From: a virus | Strand: one strand, 5' to 3' | DNA: 23,504 nt | Virus record (IMG/VR): IMGVR_UViG_3300005617_000156 | Location: 1 to 23,504 of that record | In this document: positions 5,506-12,343 of the stretch, piece after piece | How positions within the stretch are numbered: position 1 is the first letter of the stretch | Layout: every line of letters starts with the position of its first letter | Program-made: the position numbers and the translations under genes | The notes under the pieces: model-generated | Databases searched by the model: none | What the model was told of the DNA's origin: nothing | Seen by the model: only the letters and a program-made list of their open reading frames with translations

Positions 5506-6438
5506 ATGACGACGACAGTAGAAGCGCCCTGGGATCAGACGCAGGAAGCCGCGCACGCCGCCGAGCAGAAGATCCAGGAGGGCTTGAAGAAGCTGCGCGC
5601 GCCCTTCGATGCACGCGCGATCGGGAAGCTTCCCCGCGCGACGCGCCAAGACGCCAAACCCGGCAAGTGCTCGGAATGCGGAGGCTGGCACAAGCTCCCC
5701 GCAATCCACCTCGACTACGTAGGGCACGCGGAAGTCACCGACCGCCTGCTCTCCGTCGATCCGAACTGGAATTGGCGACCGCTCGCACGCGACGAGGACG
5801 GGCTGCCGAAGTTCATCCGAGCAGCCGGCGGGAATCCGCTCGGCCTCTGGATCGAGTTGACCGTGCTCGGCATGACGCGCCTGGGCTACGGCTCGGTCGA
5901 GGGCCACGCCTTCGACGCTGAAAAGCAGTTGATCGGCGACGCGATCCGAAACGCCGCGATGCGTTTCGGCGTCGCTCTGGACCTCTGGAGCAAGGCCGAG
6001 CTGGAGTCAACGCTGGAGCCTGTGGACAAGGCGACGGGCGAAATCCAGAAGCCGACGGAAGCCGCGCGGATGCAGGCCGAGGTCGATGCGTTCGCCACGG
6101 GCGAGCCCGCGCCGCGCCGCGTCATCGAAGGCATTCCGATCCTGACGCCGAAGGGTTGGGAGCAGGCGAAGACGCTGCCGCTCGGAGGCAAGGGTCCCTA
6201 TCAGGCGATGACGCTCGGCGCGATCATCGCGCAGGACTTCGAGGACGAACGCGACGCGCTCGAATTCTTCGAAGGCACGGTAATCAAAGCCATTCTGGAG
6301 AAGTGGAAGCGCACGCCGCCCGCGAAGAAGCACGAGGGCGTCGGCCTCACGTCCGAATGCGCGCTGATCGCCTACAAGGAACTGATGGACCGCCGCTCGT
6401 CCCCTGGAACCGTTGATCTGAGTGAGGAGAAGTCATGA
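5506..6438 (+). CDS. Rad52-like single-strand annealing protein
   Basis: A 310-residue protein starting at ATG 5506 after AGAGGAAGG. Residues 55-58 carry a CxxC (KCSECGGWHKLP). The core runs from DYVGHAEVTDRLL (70-82) through the paired tryptophans WNW (88-90) and the strand GLWIELTV (113-120) to IGDAIRNAAMRFGVALDLW (143-161). The last segment is the hallmark helix of Rad52/Sak-type annealing proteins (K/G-x-A-x-x-D-A-x-x-x-A-A-x-x-F-G-x-A-L-x-L). Such proteins coat single-stranded DNA and anneal complementary strands in phage recombination. The C-terminal third is variable and probably a partner-binding tail. It is translationally coupled (ATGA) to the coiled-coil gene that follows, a usual pairing in phage recombination modules. 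Confidence 0.8.
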   Translation: MTTTVEAPWDQTQEAAHAAEQKIQEGLKKLRAPFDARAIGKLPRATRQDAKPGKCSECGGWHKLPAIHLDYVGHAEVTDRLLSVDPNWNWRPLARDEDGLPKFIRAAGGNPLGLWIELTVLGMTRLGYGSVEGHAFDAEKQLIGDAIRNAAMRFGVALDLWSKAELESTLEPVDKATGEIQKPTEAARMQAEVDAFATGEPAPRRVIEGIPILTPKGWEQAKTLPLGGKGPYQAMTLGAIIAQDFEDERDALEFFEGTVIKAILEKWKRTPPAKKHEGVGLTSECALIAYKELMDRRSSPGTVDLSEEKS

Positions 6439-7196
6439 GTACAAACATTGTGGAGCTTTCCATTCCGAATCCCGACAGGCAGCTTTTCGACAGCGCGCAG
6501 GCGAGCCTGGAGCAGGCGCGTGCCGCAACGATCACAACGCAGGAGGAGCTGTCGCTGGCGGGCGAGGACCTCATGACAATCAAGGGCTTGCAGAAGAAGC
6601 TCGAAGAGAAACGGACTTCGATCACGAAGCCGCTCAACGACGCGCTCAAGTCCGTGAACGATCTATTCCGGCCCGCGAAGGCATGGCTCGAAGAGGCCGA
6701 AGCGATCCGCAAAGGACAGATGACCGTCTATCGAGAGGCGGAGGCGGAGAAGATCCGCAAGGCTCAGGCCGAGTTGGAAGAGATCGCACGCAAAGAGCGC
6801 GAAGCTCTCGCTGCGAAAGCCGCCGAGGCCGAACGTAAGGCGCGCGAGCAGGCCGATAAGCTCCGCGCGGCGGCGAACACTGAGGCTGAACGCCAGGCCG
6901 CAGAGCGGCGCATCGCTCAAAAGGAAGCCGAAGCCGCAGCGAAGGCCGAAGCGTTGCGCGCGGAGGCAGCCGCGACGGTTGCTCCGAAGATCGTCGTGGA
7001 GCCGCCTCGGTCGTTCGGACAGAGCGTGCGCGAATCCTGGACGTTCGAAATCGTGGATGCATCGCTAATCCCGCGCGAGTTCCTCGTGATAGACGAGAAG
7101 AAGATCGGAGGCATCGTGCGTGTCATGAAGCACGACCACGGGATTCCAGGCGTCAAGGCCATCAAGGGCGAGGTCATCTCGTCGAAGGCTTGGTAG
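6435..7196 (+). CDS. Coiled-coil recombination-associated phage protein
   Basis: A 253-residue protein whose ATG overlaps the annealing-protein stop as ATGA. Residues 15-95 form a helical domain of the kind ITTQEELxxAGEDLxxIKGLQKKLEEKR..ITKPLN. Residues 100-190 are a long, uninterrupted, alanine/glutamate/arginine-rich coiled coil. The last 60 residues are a conserved compact domain (RESWTFEIVD, then GIPGVKAIKGEVI). I know this layout from many phages, where the gene sits beside ERF, RecT or Rad52-like genes and is of unproven function; assistance to recombination or nuclease recruitment is inferred. It ends with TAG just before the hairpin-rich gap. Confidence 0.8.
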   Translation: MSTNIVELSIPNPDRQLFDSAQASLEQARAATITTQEELSLAGEDLMTIKGLQKKLEEKRTSITKPLNDALKSVNDLFRPAKAWLEEAEAIRKGQMTVYREAEAEKIRKAQAELEEIARKEREALAAKAAEAERKAREQADKLRAAANTEAERQAAERRIAQKEAEAAAKAEALRAEAAATVAPKIVVEPPRSFGQSVRESWTFEIVDASLIPREFLVIDEKKIGGIVRVMKHDHGIPGVKAIKGEVISSKAW

Positions 7197-7378
7197 AAGC
7201 TTCGCCGCGCCTCGTGAACTGGAGCGCGCCGTGACGGGGATTCGTCAGCCGTGCGCGGTCCAGTTCGAAGCGGGGCGCGGCGTTTCCGCATCTCGCCGCC
7301 CTTGTGGGCCGGAAACACGTTTGGGTGGGTCCGAGCGTGCGCGAACCGGCTTGGAATGGGGGCGGCGGGACCCTCTTT

Positions 7379-7408
7379 CCGGAAATCGGGACGCCTCGAT
7401 CTTTCCGG
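7379..7408. repeat. Inverted repeat with bulge (CCGGAAA/TTTCCGG)
   Basis: CCGGAAATCG pairs with CGATCTTTCCGG: seven perfect pairs, a two-base bulge (7400-7401), then three more pairs around an eight-base loop. TTTCCGGA also appears as a direct repeat at 7376-7383 and 7402-7409. It lies in the non-coding gap. Confidence 0.5.
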
Positions 7409-7472
7409 ATCGTAACCGCCGGCACCGGCTTGATGTGGTAGGCGGACTCCCGTAGGTAGGAGCAGGTAGCGA

Positions 7473-7495
7473 CTCGGAGGACTTCACCCTCCGAG
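7473..7495. repeat. Perfect 8-bp stem hairpin, 7-nt loop
   Basis: CTCGGAGG at 7473-7480 and CCTCCGAG at 7488-7495 pair perfectly around the loop ACTTCAC. The loop arm GGAGG is also an exposed Shine-Dalgarno-like sequence when unfolded. No U-run follows, so it is not a standard rho-independent terminator. Confidence 0.6.
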
Positions 7496-7503
7496 GCGCT
7501 CAA

Positions 7504-7523
7504 CCGCTCGCGCAAACGAGCGG
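7504..7523. repeat. Perfect 7-bp stem hairpin, 6-nt loop
   Basis: CCGCTCG at 7504-7510 pairs with CGAGCGG at 7517-7523 around CGCAAA. It lies eight bases after the previous hairpin and thirty bases before the micro-ORF start. The pair of adjacent hairpins suggests a folded leader RNA or attenuator ahead of the replication genes. Confidence 0.55.
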
Positions 7524-7553
7524 CAAACCCACCGAGAAAGGCGCGTTTTCCCG

Positions 7554-7613
7554 ATGAATCTGCTCGCCAACGTACCAGCCGGCTACTGCGCGTTCAAGGT
7601 TGGTGCGGCTTGA
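7554..7613 (+). CDS. 19-residue micro-ORF, possible leader peptide
   Basis: ATG 7554 opens a frame of 19 codons (MNLLANVPAGYCAFKVGAA) whose TGA overlaps the TTG start of the DUF1376 gene as TTGA. The composition is protein-like and the overlap matches the coupling seen across the genome. No good ribosome site is seen at the usual distance; GAGAAAGG lies about 12 bases upstream. It could be a translated leader that couples the hairpin region to replication-protein synthesis, or chance. Low certainty. Confidence 0.35.
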   Translation: MNLLANVPAGYCAFKVGAA

Positions 7614-8428
7614 ACAACGCACGCGACGGGAAGATGCCGGCTTACCTCTGGTACCCGGCCGACTGGCTCTCCAGCTCGTCAGTCCGGCGCATGACACGCT
7701 GGGAGCGTTCCTGTTATCGTGACCTGCTCGACCATGCGTGGCTCGACGGTGGGATCCCGGACTCCTTGGAGGAGATTGCGCGTCTCCTCGGCGAACCGAT
7801 CGACCAGCTCCGCGCGTCGTGGGAGCGCCTCCGCGCCATGTTCAAGGCCGGTCCTGCTGGGCTGCTTGTGAACCCAAGGCAGGAATCAGAAAGGGCCATT
7901 CAAGCCGCCTTCCGGGCCGCGAAATCCAATTCTGGGAAGGCCGGAGCTGACGCACGTTGGCGCGACAAGCGAACCGATGGCAACGCCATAGATTCGCCAT
8001 TGGCGAAAAATGGCTCTTCTCCGGCTCCGGCTCCGGCTCAGAAGAGAGAAGAGAAGACAAGGCGCGCGAGCGCGCCCTTTGACTGGCGTGCTGTGCTTGC
8101 GGAGTTTCATGCGCTCGACGTTGACACCGTGCGGGCGGCGGTCGAGGCGTACCTGCCTGCTCGAAAGCAGGTCTGGACGAACCAGGGGATGCGGATCGCT
8201 CTGCGCAAGCTCGCCAAGCTCGGGCCCGCCGAGGCCGTCGTGGCGTTCGAGATGGCGACCGAAGGCGGTTGGAAGACGCTTTGGCCGCGCACGGATCAGA
8301 AGCGGTGGGGCGTCGTTCGCTCCGAAGCCCCTCCGCCGCCGACCATCGAGGAAATACGCCGACGTGATGCCGAGGAGCGGGCCGCAAAGGACGCCGCGTA
8401 CGCGCTACGCAAAGGCGGTGTCGCATGA
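7610..8428 (+). CDS. DUF1376-type replication initiation protein
   Basis: A 272-residue protein. The N-terminal domain (residues 9-90: MPAYLWYPADWLSS, VRRMTRWERSCYRDLLDHAW, GGIPDSLEEIARLLG) is the DUF1376 winged-helix-like domain found in phage replication or replisome-organiser proteins. A low-complexity linker (residues 125-150, with a PAPAPAP run) leads to a C-terminal domain (WRAVLAEFHAL ... GMRIALRKLAKLGPAEAVVAFEMATEGGWKTLW) resembling the helicase-loader-type tails of these proteins. It directly precedes the DnaB-like helicase with an ATGA overlap, which supports a role in origin recognition or helicase loading. The start is TTG 7610 by overlap with the micro-ORF; ATG 7634 is an alternative that begins exactly at the domain. 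Confidence 0.75.
   Translation: MNNARDGKMPAYLWYPADWLSSSSVRRMTRWERSCYRDLLDHAWLDGGIPDSLEEIARLLGEPIDQLRASWERLRAMFKAGPAGLLVNPRQESERAIQAAFRAAKSNSGKAGADARWRDKRTDGNAIDSPLAKNGSSPAPAPAQKREEKTRRASAPFDWRAVLAEFHALDVDTVRAAVEAYLPARKQVWTNQGMRIALRKLAKLGPAEAVVAFEMATEGGWKTLWPRTDQKRWGVVRSEAPPPPTIEEIRRRDAEERAAKDAAYALRKGGVA
7993..8077. repeat. Cluster of inverted repeats and hexamer repeat in replication gene
   Basis: Within the linker of the DUF1376 gene lie TTCGCC-att-GGCGAA (7993-8007), CTCTTCT/AGAAGAG (8014-8020 and 8040-8046) enclosing three tandem CCGGCT hexamers, and GGCGCGC-ga-GCGCGCC (8061-8076). The short A-run at 8006-8010 is the most AT-rich spot nearby. Phage origins often lie inside the initiator gene (lambda O is the known example), so this is an origin candidate. 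The encoded PAPAPAP linker could also explain the hexamer repeat. Confidence 0.4.
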
Positions 8429-9690
8429 ACCCGGAAACGAGGCTCTTGTACGAGCAGAGCATCCTCGGAGCCGTCTTCGTCGAGCCGAAGAGGCTGCCGG
8501 GCATCGTGGGGCTTGTGACACCCAAGGACTTCCTGGACACGCGCTGCCGGCTCTGGTTCGGTGCCGCACTCGCACTCCTCGAACGGAACGAACCGATCGA
8601 GATAGCGACCCTCGGCCTGGAGCTCGCCAACCGCGAGCAGTTCATCGAAGCCGGCGGGTACTCCGGGCTCATGGAAGCTACGGCCGATGGCTACCTGAAC
8701 GGCGCGCATCTCAAATACTACGTCCGCGAGCTGCTCAAGGAGACGCGCCGTATTCGCCTCGCGGAACTCTCAGCGCGAGCTGGGCAGGGTGAGGACGTGA
8801 GCGAGCTTCTCCTCGCGGAACTCCAGACCGAGCCCGCGCGCGAGGACGAGAAACCCGAGACGCTCGGATCGGTCGCTCGGAGCCTCGCGGCGCGCTCAAT
8901 CGCCGGCCTCTCGCTGAACGAGGGCTGCCTGCCGACGCCGTGGTCCGACCTGAACGACGCGATCATGGGCCTAGCTCCAGGCGAGCTAACGCTCGTGGCC
9001 GCTCGTCCCGGACGTGGGAAAACGGTGTTCGTCACGGACATCGCGCGCCACGTTGCGGAAACCGGCCCGGTGCTCTTCTTCTCGCTGGAGATGAACCGCA
9101 ACGGGATCACGACGCGGCTTCTCTCGTCGCTATCCGGGGTCAGTCACGCGGAGATCCGCCGGGGCGACATCCATGAGACGGATAAGGATTCGGTCGTAGA
9201 CGCCGCCGAGCGCATCGCGGAAATGCGCCTTGACCTGAACGACCAGGGCGGACTCTCAATCCAGCAGATGCGCGCGCTCGCAAAGGCAAGCAAGGCAAAA
9301 GACGGGCTCGCGCTCGTCGTCGTCGATTACGCCCAGCTCGCAAGCGATCCGAGGGCCGACCGGCGTTTCGAGGAGATGGCCGCCGTCTCTCGCGGGCTCA
9401 AGGAGATGGCCAAGGAACTCCGCGTGCCCGTGCTCGCGGCTGTCCAGTTGAACCGCGAGGGCGACGGCGAGAAACCCCGCCTTTCCCACATCCGGGAGTG
9501 CGGTCAATTCGAGCAGGACGGCGATACGATCCTGTTCCTGTGGATGGAAGATTCGAGAGAGAACGAGGAGTCACCGGATGTTGAGGTATGGATCAAGAAG
9601 AACCGACAGGGCCGAGGCGGGATCGTGAAGCTGATTTTCCAGAAGAGCCGGTGCCGGATGGTGCCGAGCGCCGGGGCCGTGTTCATGTGA
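8425..9690 (+). CDS. DnaB-like replicative helicase
   Basis: A 421-residue hexameric helicase of the DnaB/RecA superfamily, expected to unwind DNA 5' to 3' at the phage fork. The N-terminal domain (residues 1-110) has the DnaB form (EQSILGAVFVEP, FLDTRCRLWFGAALALLERNEPIEIATLGLEL, YVRELLKETRRIRLAELSARA). The ATPase domain starts near 170 (TPWSDLNDAIMGLAPGELTLVAARPG), with Walker A ARPGRGKT at 193-200, LFFSLEMNRNGITTRLLS (H1a/LEM motif) at 218-235, Walker B VVVDYAQL at 298-305, and the H3/H4 segments AAVQLNREGDGEKPRLSHIRECGQFEQDGDTILFLW at 338-373. All key residues are present and its length is near that of DnaB. ATGA overlap with the upstream initiator gene and GTGA with the following micro-ORF. 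Confidence 0.95.
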   Translation: MNPETRLLYEQSILGAVFVEPKRLPGIVGLVTPKDFLDTRCRLWFGAALALLERNEPIEIATLGLELANREQFIEAGGYSGLMEATADGYLNGAHLKYYVRELLKETRRIRLAELSARAGQGEDVSELLLAELQTEPAREDEKPETLGSVARSLAARSIAGLSLNEGCLPTPWSDLNDAIMGLAPGELTLVAARPGRGKTVFVTDIARHVAETGPVLFFSLEMNRNGITTRLLSSLSGVSHAEIRRGDIHETDKDSVVDAAERIAEMRLDLNDQGGLSIQQMRALAKASKAKDGLALVVVDYAQLASDPRADRRFEEMAAVSRGLKEMAKELRVPVLAAVQLNREGDGEKPRLSHIRECGQFEQDGDTILFLWMEDSRENEESPDVEVWIKKNRQGRGGIVKLIFQKSRCRMVPSAGAVFM

Positions 9691-9773
9691 ACGAGCCCCG
9701 GCACATCAAGCCGATCATCGCCGAGGTCATGGCGGACTGGGCGAAGCGCGTCGAGCCGGACGACCCGGCATGA
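9687..9773 (+). CDS. 28-residue conserved-looking small protein
   Basis: The GTG at 9687 overlaps the helicase TGA (GTGA), and its own TGA overlaps the next ATG (ATGA), so the frame exactly bridges two genes. The peptide, MNEPRHIKPIIAEVMADWAK with the tail RVEPDDPA, is amphipathic and helical. Small proteins of this type (IxPIIxEVMADW) occur in phage replication regions; I cannot name a family with confidence. The double overlap is the main support. Confidence 0.6.
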   Translation: MNEPRHIKPIIAEVMADWAKRVEPDDPA

Positions 9774-10282
9774 AGAAACCGCCCTACGACCCGATCGCCG
9801 ATCTCAAGCTCCAGATCCGCGCCGGCAAGCTGCCCGAGGCGATCGAAGAGCACCGATTCGGTCAGAGCATCAAGCGCCTGTACCGCTTCGACTGGGCCTG
9901 GCCCGAACAGGGCATCGCCTTGGAGTACGAAGGCGGGACCTGGGCCGCGATGTCCAGCCACATGCACCCGATGGCGTACGAGGAGGACGCGATCAAGTAC
10001 AGCCTCGCCGCCGGCCTCGGCTGGAAGGTCATCCGTTGCACGTCGAAGATGGTCCGGGACGGGACGGCCCTCACGCTGCTCCTATTCGCGTTCGGACGCA
10101 TCGCGCCCGAGCAGGTAGGTCCAATGACCAAGCGGGCAAAAAAACACAAGGACCGCGTTCCTGGTGAGTCTAGGGCGAAGATAAGCCTGGAGCGGTCTCG
10201 CGCGATCAACCTGCTCGGCCGGGGCAACCGCCGGAACGACCGGGGGGCGCTGCCTGAGTCCGTGCTGAGGGCGCTGCGATGA
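9770..10282 (+). CDS. PD-(D/E)XK-like phage nuclease
   Basis: A 170-residue protein. Residues 38-58 (LYRFDWAWPEQGIALEYEGGTW) match the core of Vsr/DUF559-like PD-(D/E)XK nucleases: Asp41 in RFDWAWPE, then Glu52 and Glu54 in ALEYEGG. Next come His64 and His66 and the helix YEEDAIKYSLAAGLGWKVIRCTSKMV (70-95), which in this family supplies Lys76 and the recognition helix. Such phage proteins are thought to process branched or mismatched DNA; the substrate is not known here. A basic C-terminal tail follows the core. ATGA overlap with both neighbours places it in the replication operon. Confidence 0.7.
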   Translation: MKKPPYDPIADLKLQIRAGKLPEAIEEHRFGQSIKRLYRFDWAWPEQGIALEYEGGTWAAMSSHMHPMAYEEDAIKYSLAAGLGWKVIRCTSKMVRDGTALTLLLFAFGRIAPEQVGPMTKRAKKHKDRVPGESRAKISLERSRAINLLGRGNRRNDRGALPESVLRALR

Positions 10283-10725
10283 AACGCGCCCGCCCGCTCT
10301 CCCGCTCAAAGCCTCCGAAAAAGGCGCGCTGGATCACCGGCACCACGCCCTACAGCGGGACGCGCTACTACTGCCGGGACGACGCCGTGATCGATCCGTC
10401 CAAGCCGGTCAAGTGGACGAACACGATGGTCCCGTACAAAGGCAAGCCCAAGCCTAAGCCCAAGAAGCGTAAGCCCTTGCGCAAGCGCGGCCTGCGAGCG
10501 GAGCGGGAGCGAGAGGCCCTCCAGCACGGCCGGGAAGTCACGCTCGCCCGCGCTCAAGGCCGCTGCGAACGCTGCGGGAGACACGCGCCGCTCGATGTCC
10601 ACCACGTTCGAAGCCGCGCCAGGAATCCCGGAGCGCCCTGGCTGCACGGCCCGGAAAATTTACGCGCCTGGTGCCGTCCGTGTCACGACGAGGAGCACTT
10701 TGGAGGGAAGATGCCGGTGTCTTGA
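10279..10725 (+). CDS. HNH endonuclease
   Basis: A 148-residue protein. The N-terminal ~80 residues are lysine/proline/arginine-rich and unlike a folded domain (repeated PK pairs at 55-69). The HNH domain follows: Cys96-x2-Cys99, DVHH at 106-109, the central GPENLRAWC (124-132, with Asn127), and Cys132-x2-Cys135-His136-x3-His140. The four cysteines would form the structural zinc site and the histidines and Asn the metal-dependent active site. HNH proteins near the terminase genes often act with the packaging complex; here the gene lies 5.5 kb from TerL, so it may instead serve replication. ATGA overlap with the upstream nuclease gene. Confidence 0.9.
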   Translation: MKRARPLSRSKPPKKARWITGTTPYSGTRYYCRDDAVIDPSKPVKWTNTMVPYKGKPKPKPKKRKPLRKRGLRAEREREALQHGREVTLARAQGRCERCGRHAPLDVHHVRSRARNPGAPWLHGPENLRAWCRPCHDEEHFGGKMPVS

Positions 10726-10841
10726 CGACCACCACAGCCAGTAGTAGGACATCCAACCGGGATGCAACAAGCTGGTGTGGATCTAGAGCGGCGGGCGTGC
10801 TCGATCGGGCGCGCTCGCCGCATCGCTTTTGGAGCTAGTTG

Positions 10842-11978
10842 ATGGCCTGGAACGCGGAGTTCATGGACACGTTCGCGCACTATTCGGTCGCGCTCGCTCA
10901 GAATCTCGGGAAGTGGACGAGCGCAACTGGCACGGCTCCGGTCGCCATGGACATCCCCGAGGACGGGCTGAAGGGGCTCCAAGGCGGATTCCTCTCCAAG
11001 ACGCTCGCCGCAACTACCGGCCGCATCATCGCCACGCGCGGATCGACGACAGGCAACGCGACCGTCGAGACGATCTTGAAGTGTTGCACGGACGCGAACG
11101 ACCACATCGTCTGGTTGTCCGTCGATGAGACGAACGGCCACGTCACGATGAACTTCCCCGATGGCTCGTTCATCACGAGCACGCAAGTCGTCATCACGAA
11201 CGGGGCCTATTACAACTTCGAACTCGCGTTTCTCTACACGGGCGTCCACCTCGTCTACGAGGTCTACGTCGATGGCGTGAAGCTCCTCGACATCGGCTCA
11301 ACCTACTCCGGCACAGGTGGGGCGGACACGCCGAACATGACGCAGCTTCGGACGTTCCAATCGCTCGGCAGCTTCCCGCCGCTCTTTGCGCGCGCATGGA
11401 TCGCGTGCAAGCGGTATTCGGGTTCCGGTGGTCAGTGGGTTGCGAACGATCTCTATGGCACGGTGAAGCGCGGCCTTCTCTACCCGAGCGCCGACGGCAA
11501 CGCGCCGGCCGGAGAAGTCGGCCGGAACTGGAAGCCCGACCTCCTCACGGGCCAATTCACGCCGCGCATCAACGAAACGATCGCGGACTCTGGCACGAGC
11601 TTGATCTTCACGGATGTCAACCCGATGGAGACGCTCTCGCCCCAGAACGAAGCGACCTGGTTCATGTCCGACAGCCCGAGCGACGTTCCGAATGCGGGCC
11701 TCGTGACGGACGTTCCGCACGTCCAGGTGAATAACCTCGCGTCGTTCAGCGGAACGCTTGGAACGGTGTACTGGGTAATCCGCTTGGACTCGGACACGAA
11801 CCTCGCAAACGATCAGCACATCGGGGATCCCGCAAACCCGGCGAACGCTCAAGCCCTAACGGCAAGCTTCCGCATCTACCCGCTCGCTTTTGGACGCGAC
11901 CCGCGCAGCGGCGATCCGTGGAGCAAATCAAACCTCGATAGCTTGGAGCTTGGCGTTTACGCATATGACGTTATCTGA
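10842..11978 (+). CDS. LamG/concanavalin-like virion protein
   Basis: A 378-residue protein whose ATG at 10842 has GGAG seven bases upstream; a TTG one codon earlier is also in frame. The first ~210 residues look like a beta-sandwich of the laminin G/concanavalin type: KTLAATTGRIIATRGS, ATVETILKCCTDANDHIVWLSVDETNGHVTMNF, then AYYNFELAFLYTGVHLVYEVYVDGVKLLD. The C-terminal part (ETLSPQNEATWFMSDSPSD, VPHVQVNNLASFSGTLGTVYWVIRLDSD) resembles phage appendage or minor tail proteins of unknown fold. It probably sits at the tail or head surface and binds glycans. A 115-base spacer separates it from the HNH gene and holds no clear promoter. It starts the appendage cassette, with a TGATG junction to the next gene. 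Confidence 0.65.
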   Translation: MAWNAEFMDTFAHYSVALAQNLGKWTSATGTAPVAMDIPEDGLKGLQGGFLSKTLAATTGRIIATRGSTTGNATVETILKCCTDANDHIVWLSVDETNGHVTMNFPDGSFITSTQVVITNGAYYNFELAFLYTGVHLVYEVYVDGVKLLDIGSTYSGTGGADTPNMTQLRTFQSLGSFPPLFARAWIACKRYSGSGGQWVANDLYGTVKRGLLYPSADGNAPAGEVGRNWKPDLLTGQFTPRINETIADSGTSLIFTDVNPMETLSPQNEATWFMSDSPSDVPNAGLVTDVPHVQVNNLASFSGTLGTVYWVIRLDSDTNLANDQHIGDPANPANAQALTASFRIYPLAFGRDPRSGDPWSKSNLDSLELGVYAYDVI

Positions 11979-12343
11979 TGGCCAAGCTCTACCACTCTCA
12001 GAGCGTCACGGAGTACCTCTACAGGCCCGTGGGCGGTGGTGGAGGAGGAACGGATTCAGAGATCGATCTCAGTCAGAGCGTCGTGGAGTTTCTGTATGTC
12101 CCGACTAGCTCTCCGACAAACCCGCAGCTCGAAATCAGCCAGAGCGTTGCTGAGTTTCTCTACAAGGTCACGCGCGTTACTCCCCCGTCAATCTACCTCA
12201 GCCAGCAGGTCGTAGAGTTCTTGTACACGCCCCCGACCGAACCGCCGCCGCCTCCCCTGGAAGGCTTCTTCGAATGCGGCATCGCTTCGTCGTGGGTTGC
12301 TTGCGTCCAGCAGCAGCAGGCGTACTGCGAGGATAACGGCTAG
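11978..12343 (+). CDS. Small protein with four SQxVxEFLY repeats
   Basis: A 121-residue protein starting with the ATG of a TGATG junction. It carries four copies of a nine-residue motif: SQSVTEYLY (7-15), SQSVVEFLY (32-40), SQSVAEFLY (54-62) and SQQVVEFLY (75-83), at spacings of 25, 22 and 21 residues, usually preceded by an Ile/Leu-x-Leu strand. Linkers are glycine- or proline-rich (GGGGGG; PPTEPPPPP). The C-terminal 25 residues have three cysteines (100, 109, 117). Related SQEYVEVLY-type repeats occur in phage virion proteins, from memory. Placement between the LamG-like protein and the tailspike suggests a virion linker or adaptor; function is inferred. Confidence 0.75.
   Translation: MAKLYHSQSVTEYLYRPVGGGGGGTDSEIDLSQSVVEFLYVPTSSPTNPQLEISQSVAEFLYKVTRVTPPSIYLSQQVVEFLYTPPTEPPPPPLEGFFECGIASSWVACVQQQQAYCEDNG

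Larger units (their letters stand above)
7197..7553. other. 357-base gap, no convincing gene, hairpin-rich
   Basis: In a window where genes otherwise overlap, this interval is unusual. Frames on both strands are open for 70-110 codons but read arginine/proline-rich, as expected of GC-rich non-coding DNA. The best candidates are GTG 7231 to 7455, with a GGAG six bases upstream, and a start-less stretch 7235-7441 containing GRKHVWVGPSVREPAWNGGG, which could be remnants. The right half holds three inverted repeats listed separately (7379-7408, 7473-7495, 7504-7523). It may hold a promoter, an untranslated RNA, a terminator for the recombination genes, or an origin. I cannot separate these by eye. 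Confidence 0.5.

Noticed and set aside
7473-7523. tRNA-like reading of the hairpin pair (7-nt loop similar to a Glu anticodon loop)
   Set aside because: No D-arm, no TTC-type T-loop, no acceptor stem closing, and the base at the U33 position is C.
10726-10841. Possible terminator or promoter between the HNH and LamG-like genes
   Set aside because: The GCGGGCG...CGCTCGCCGC pairing before TTTT is imperfect, and no convincing -35/-10 pair was seen.
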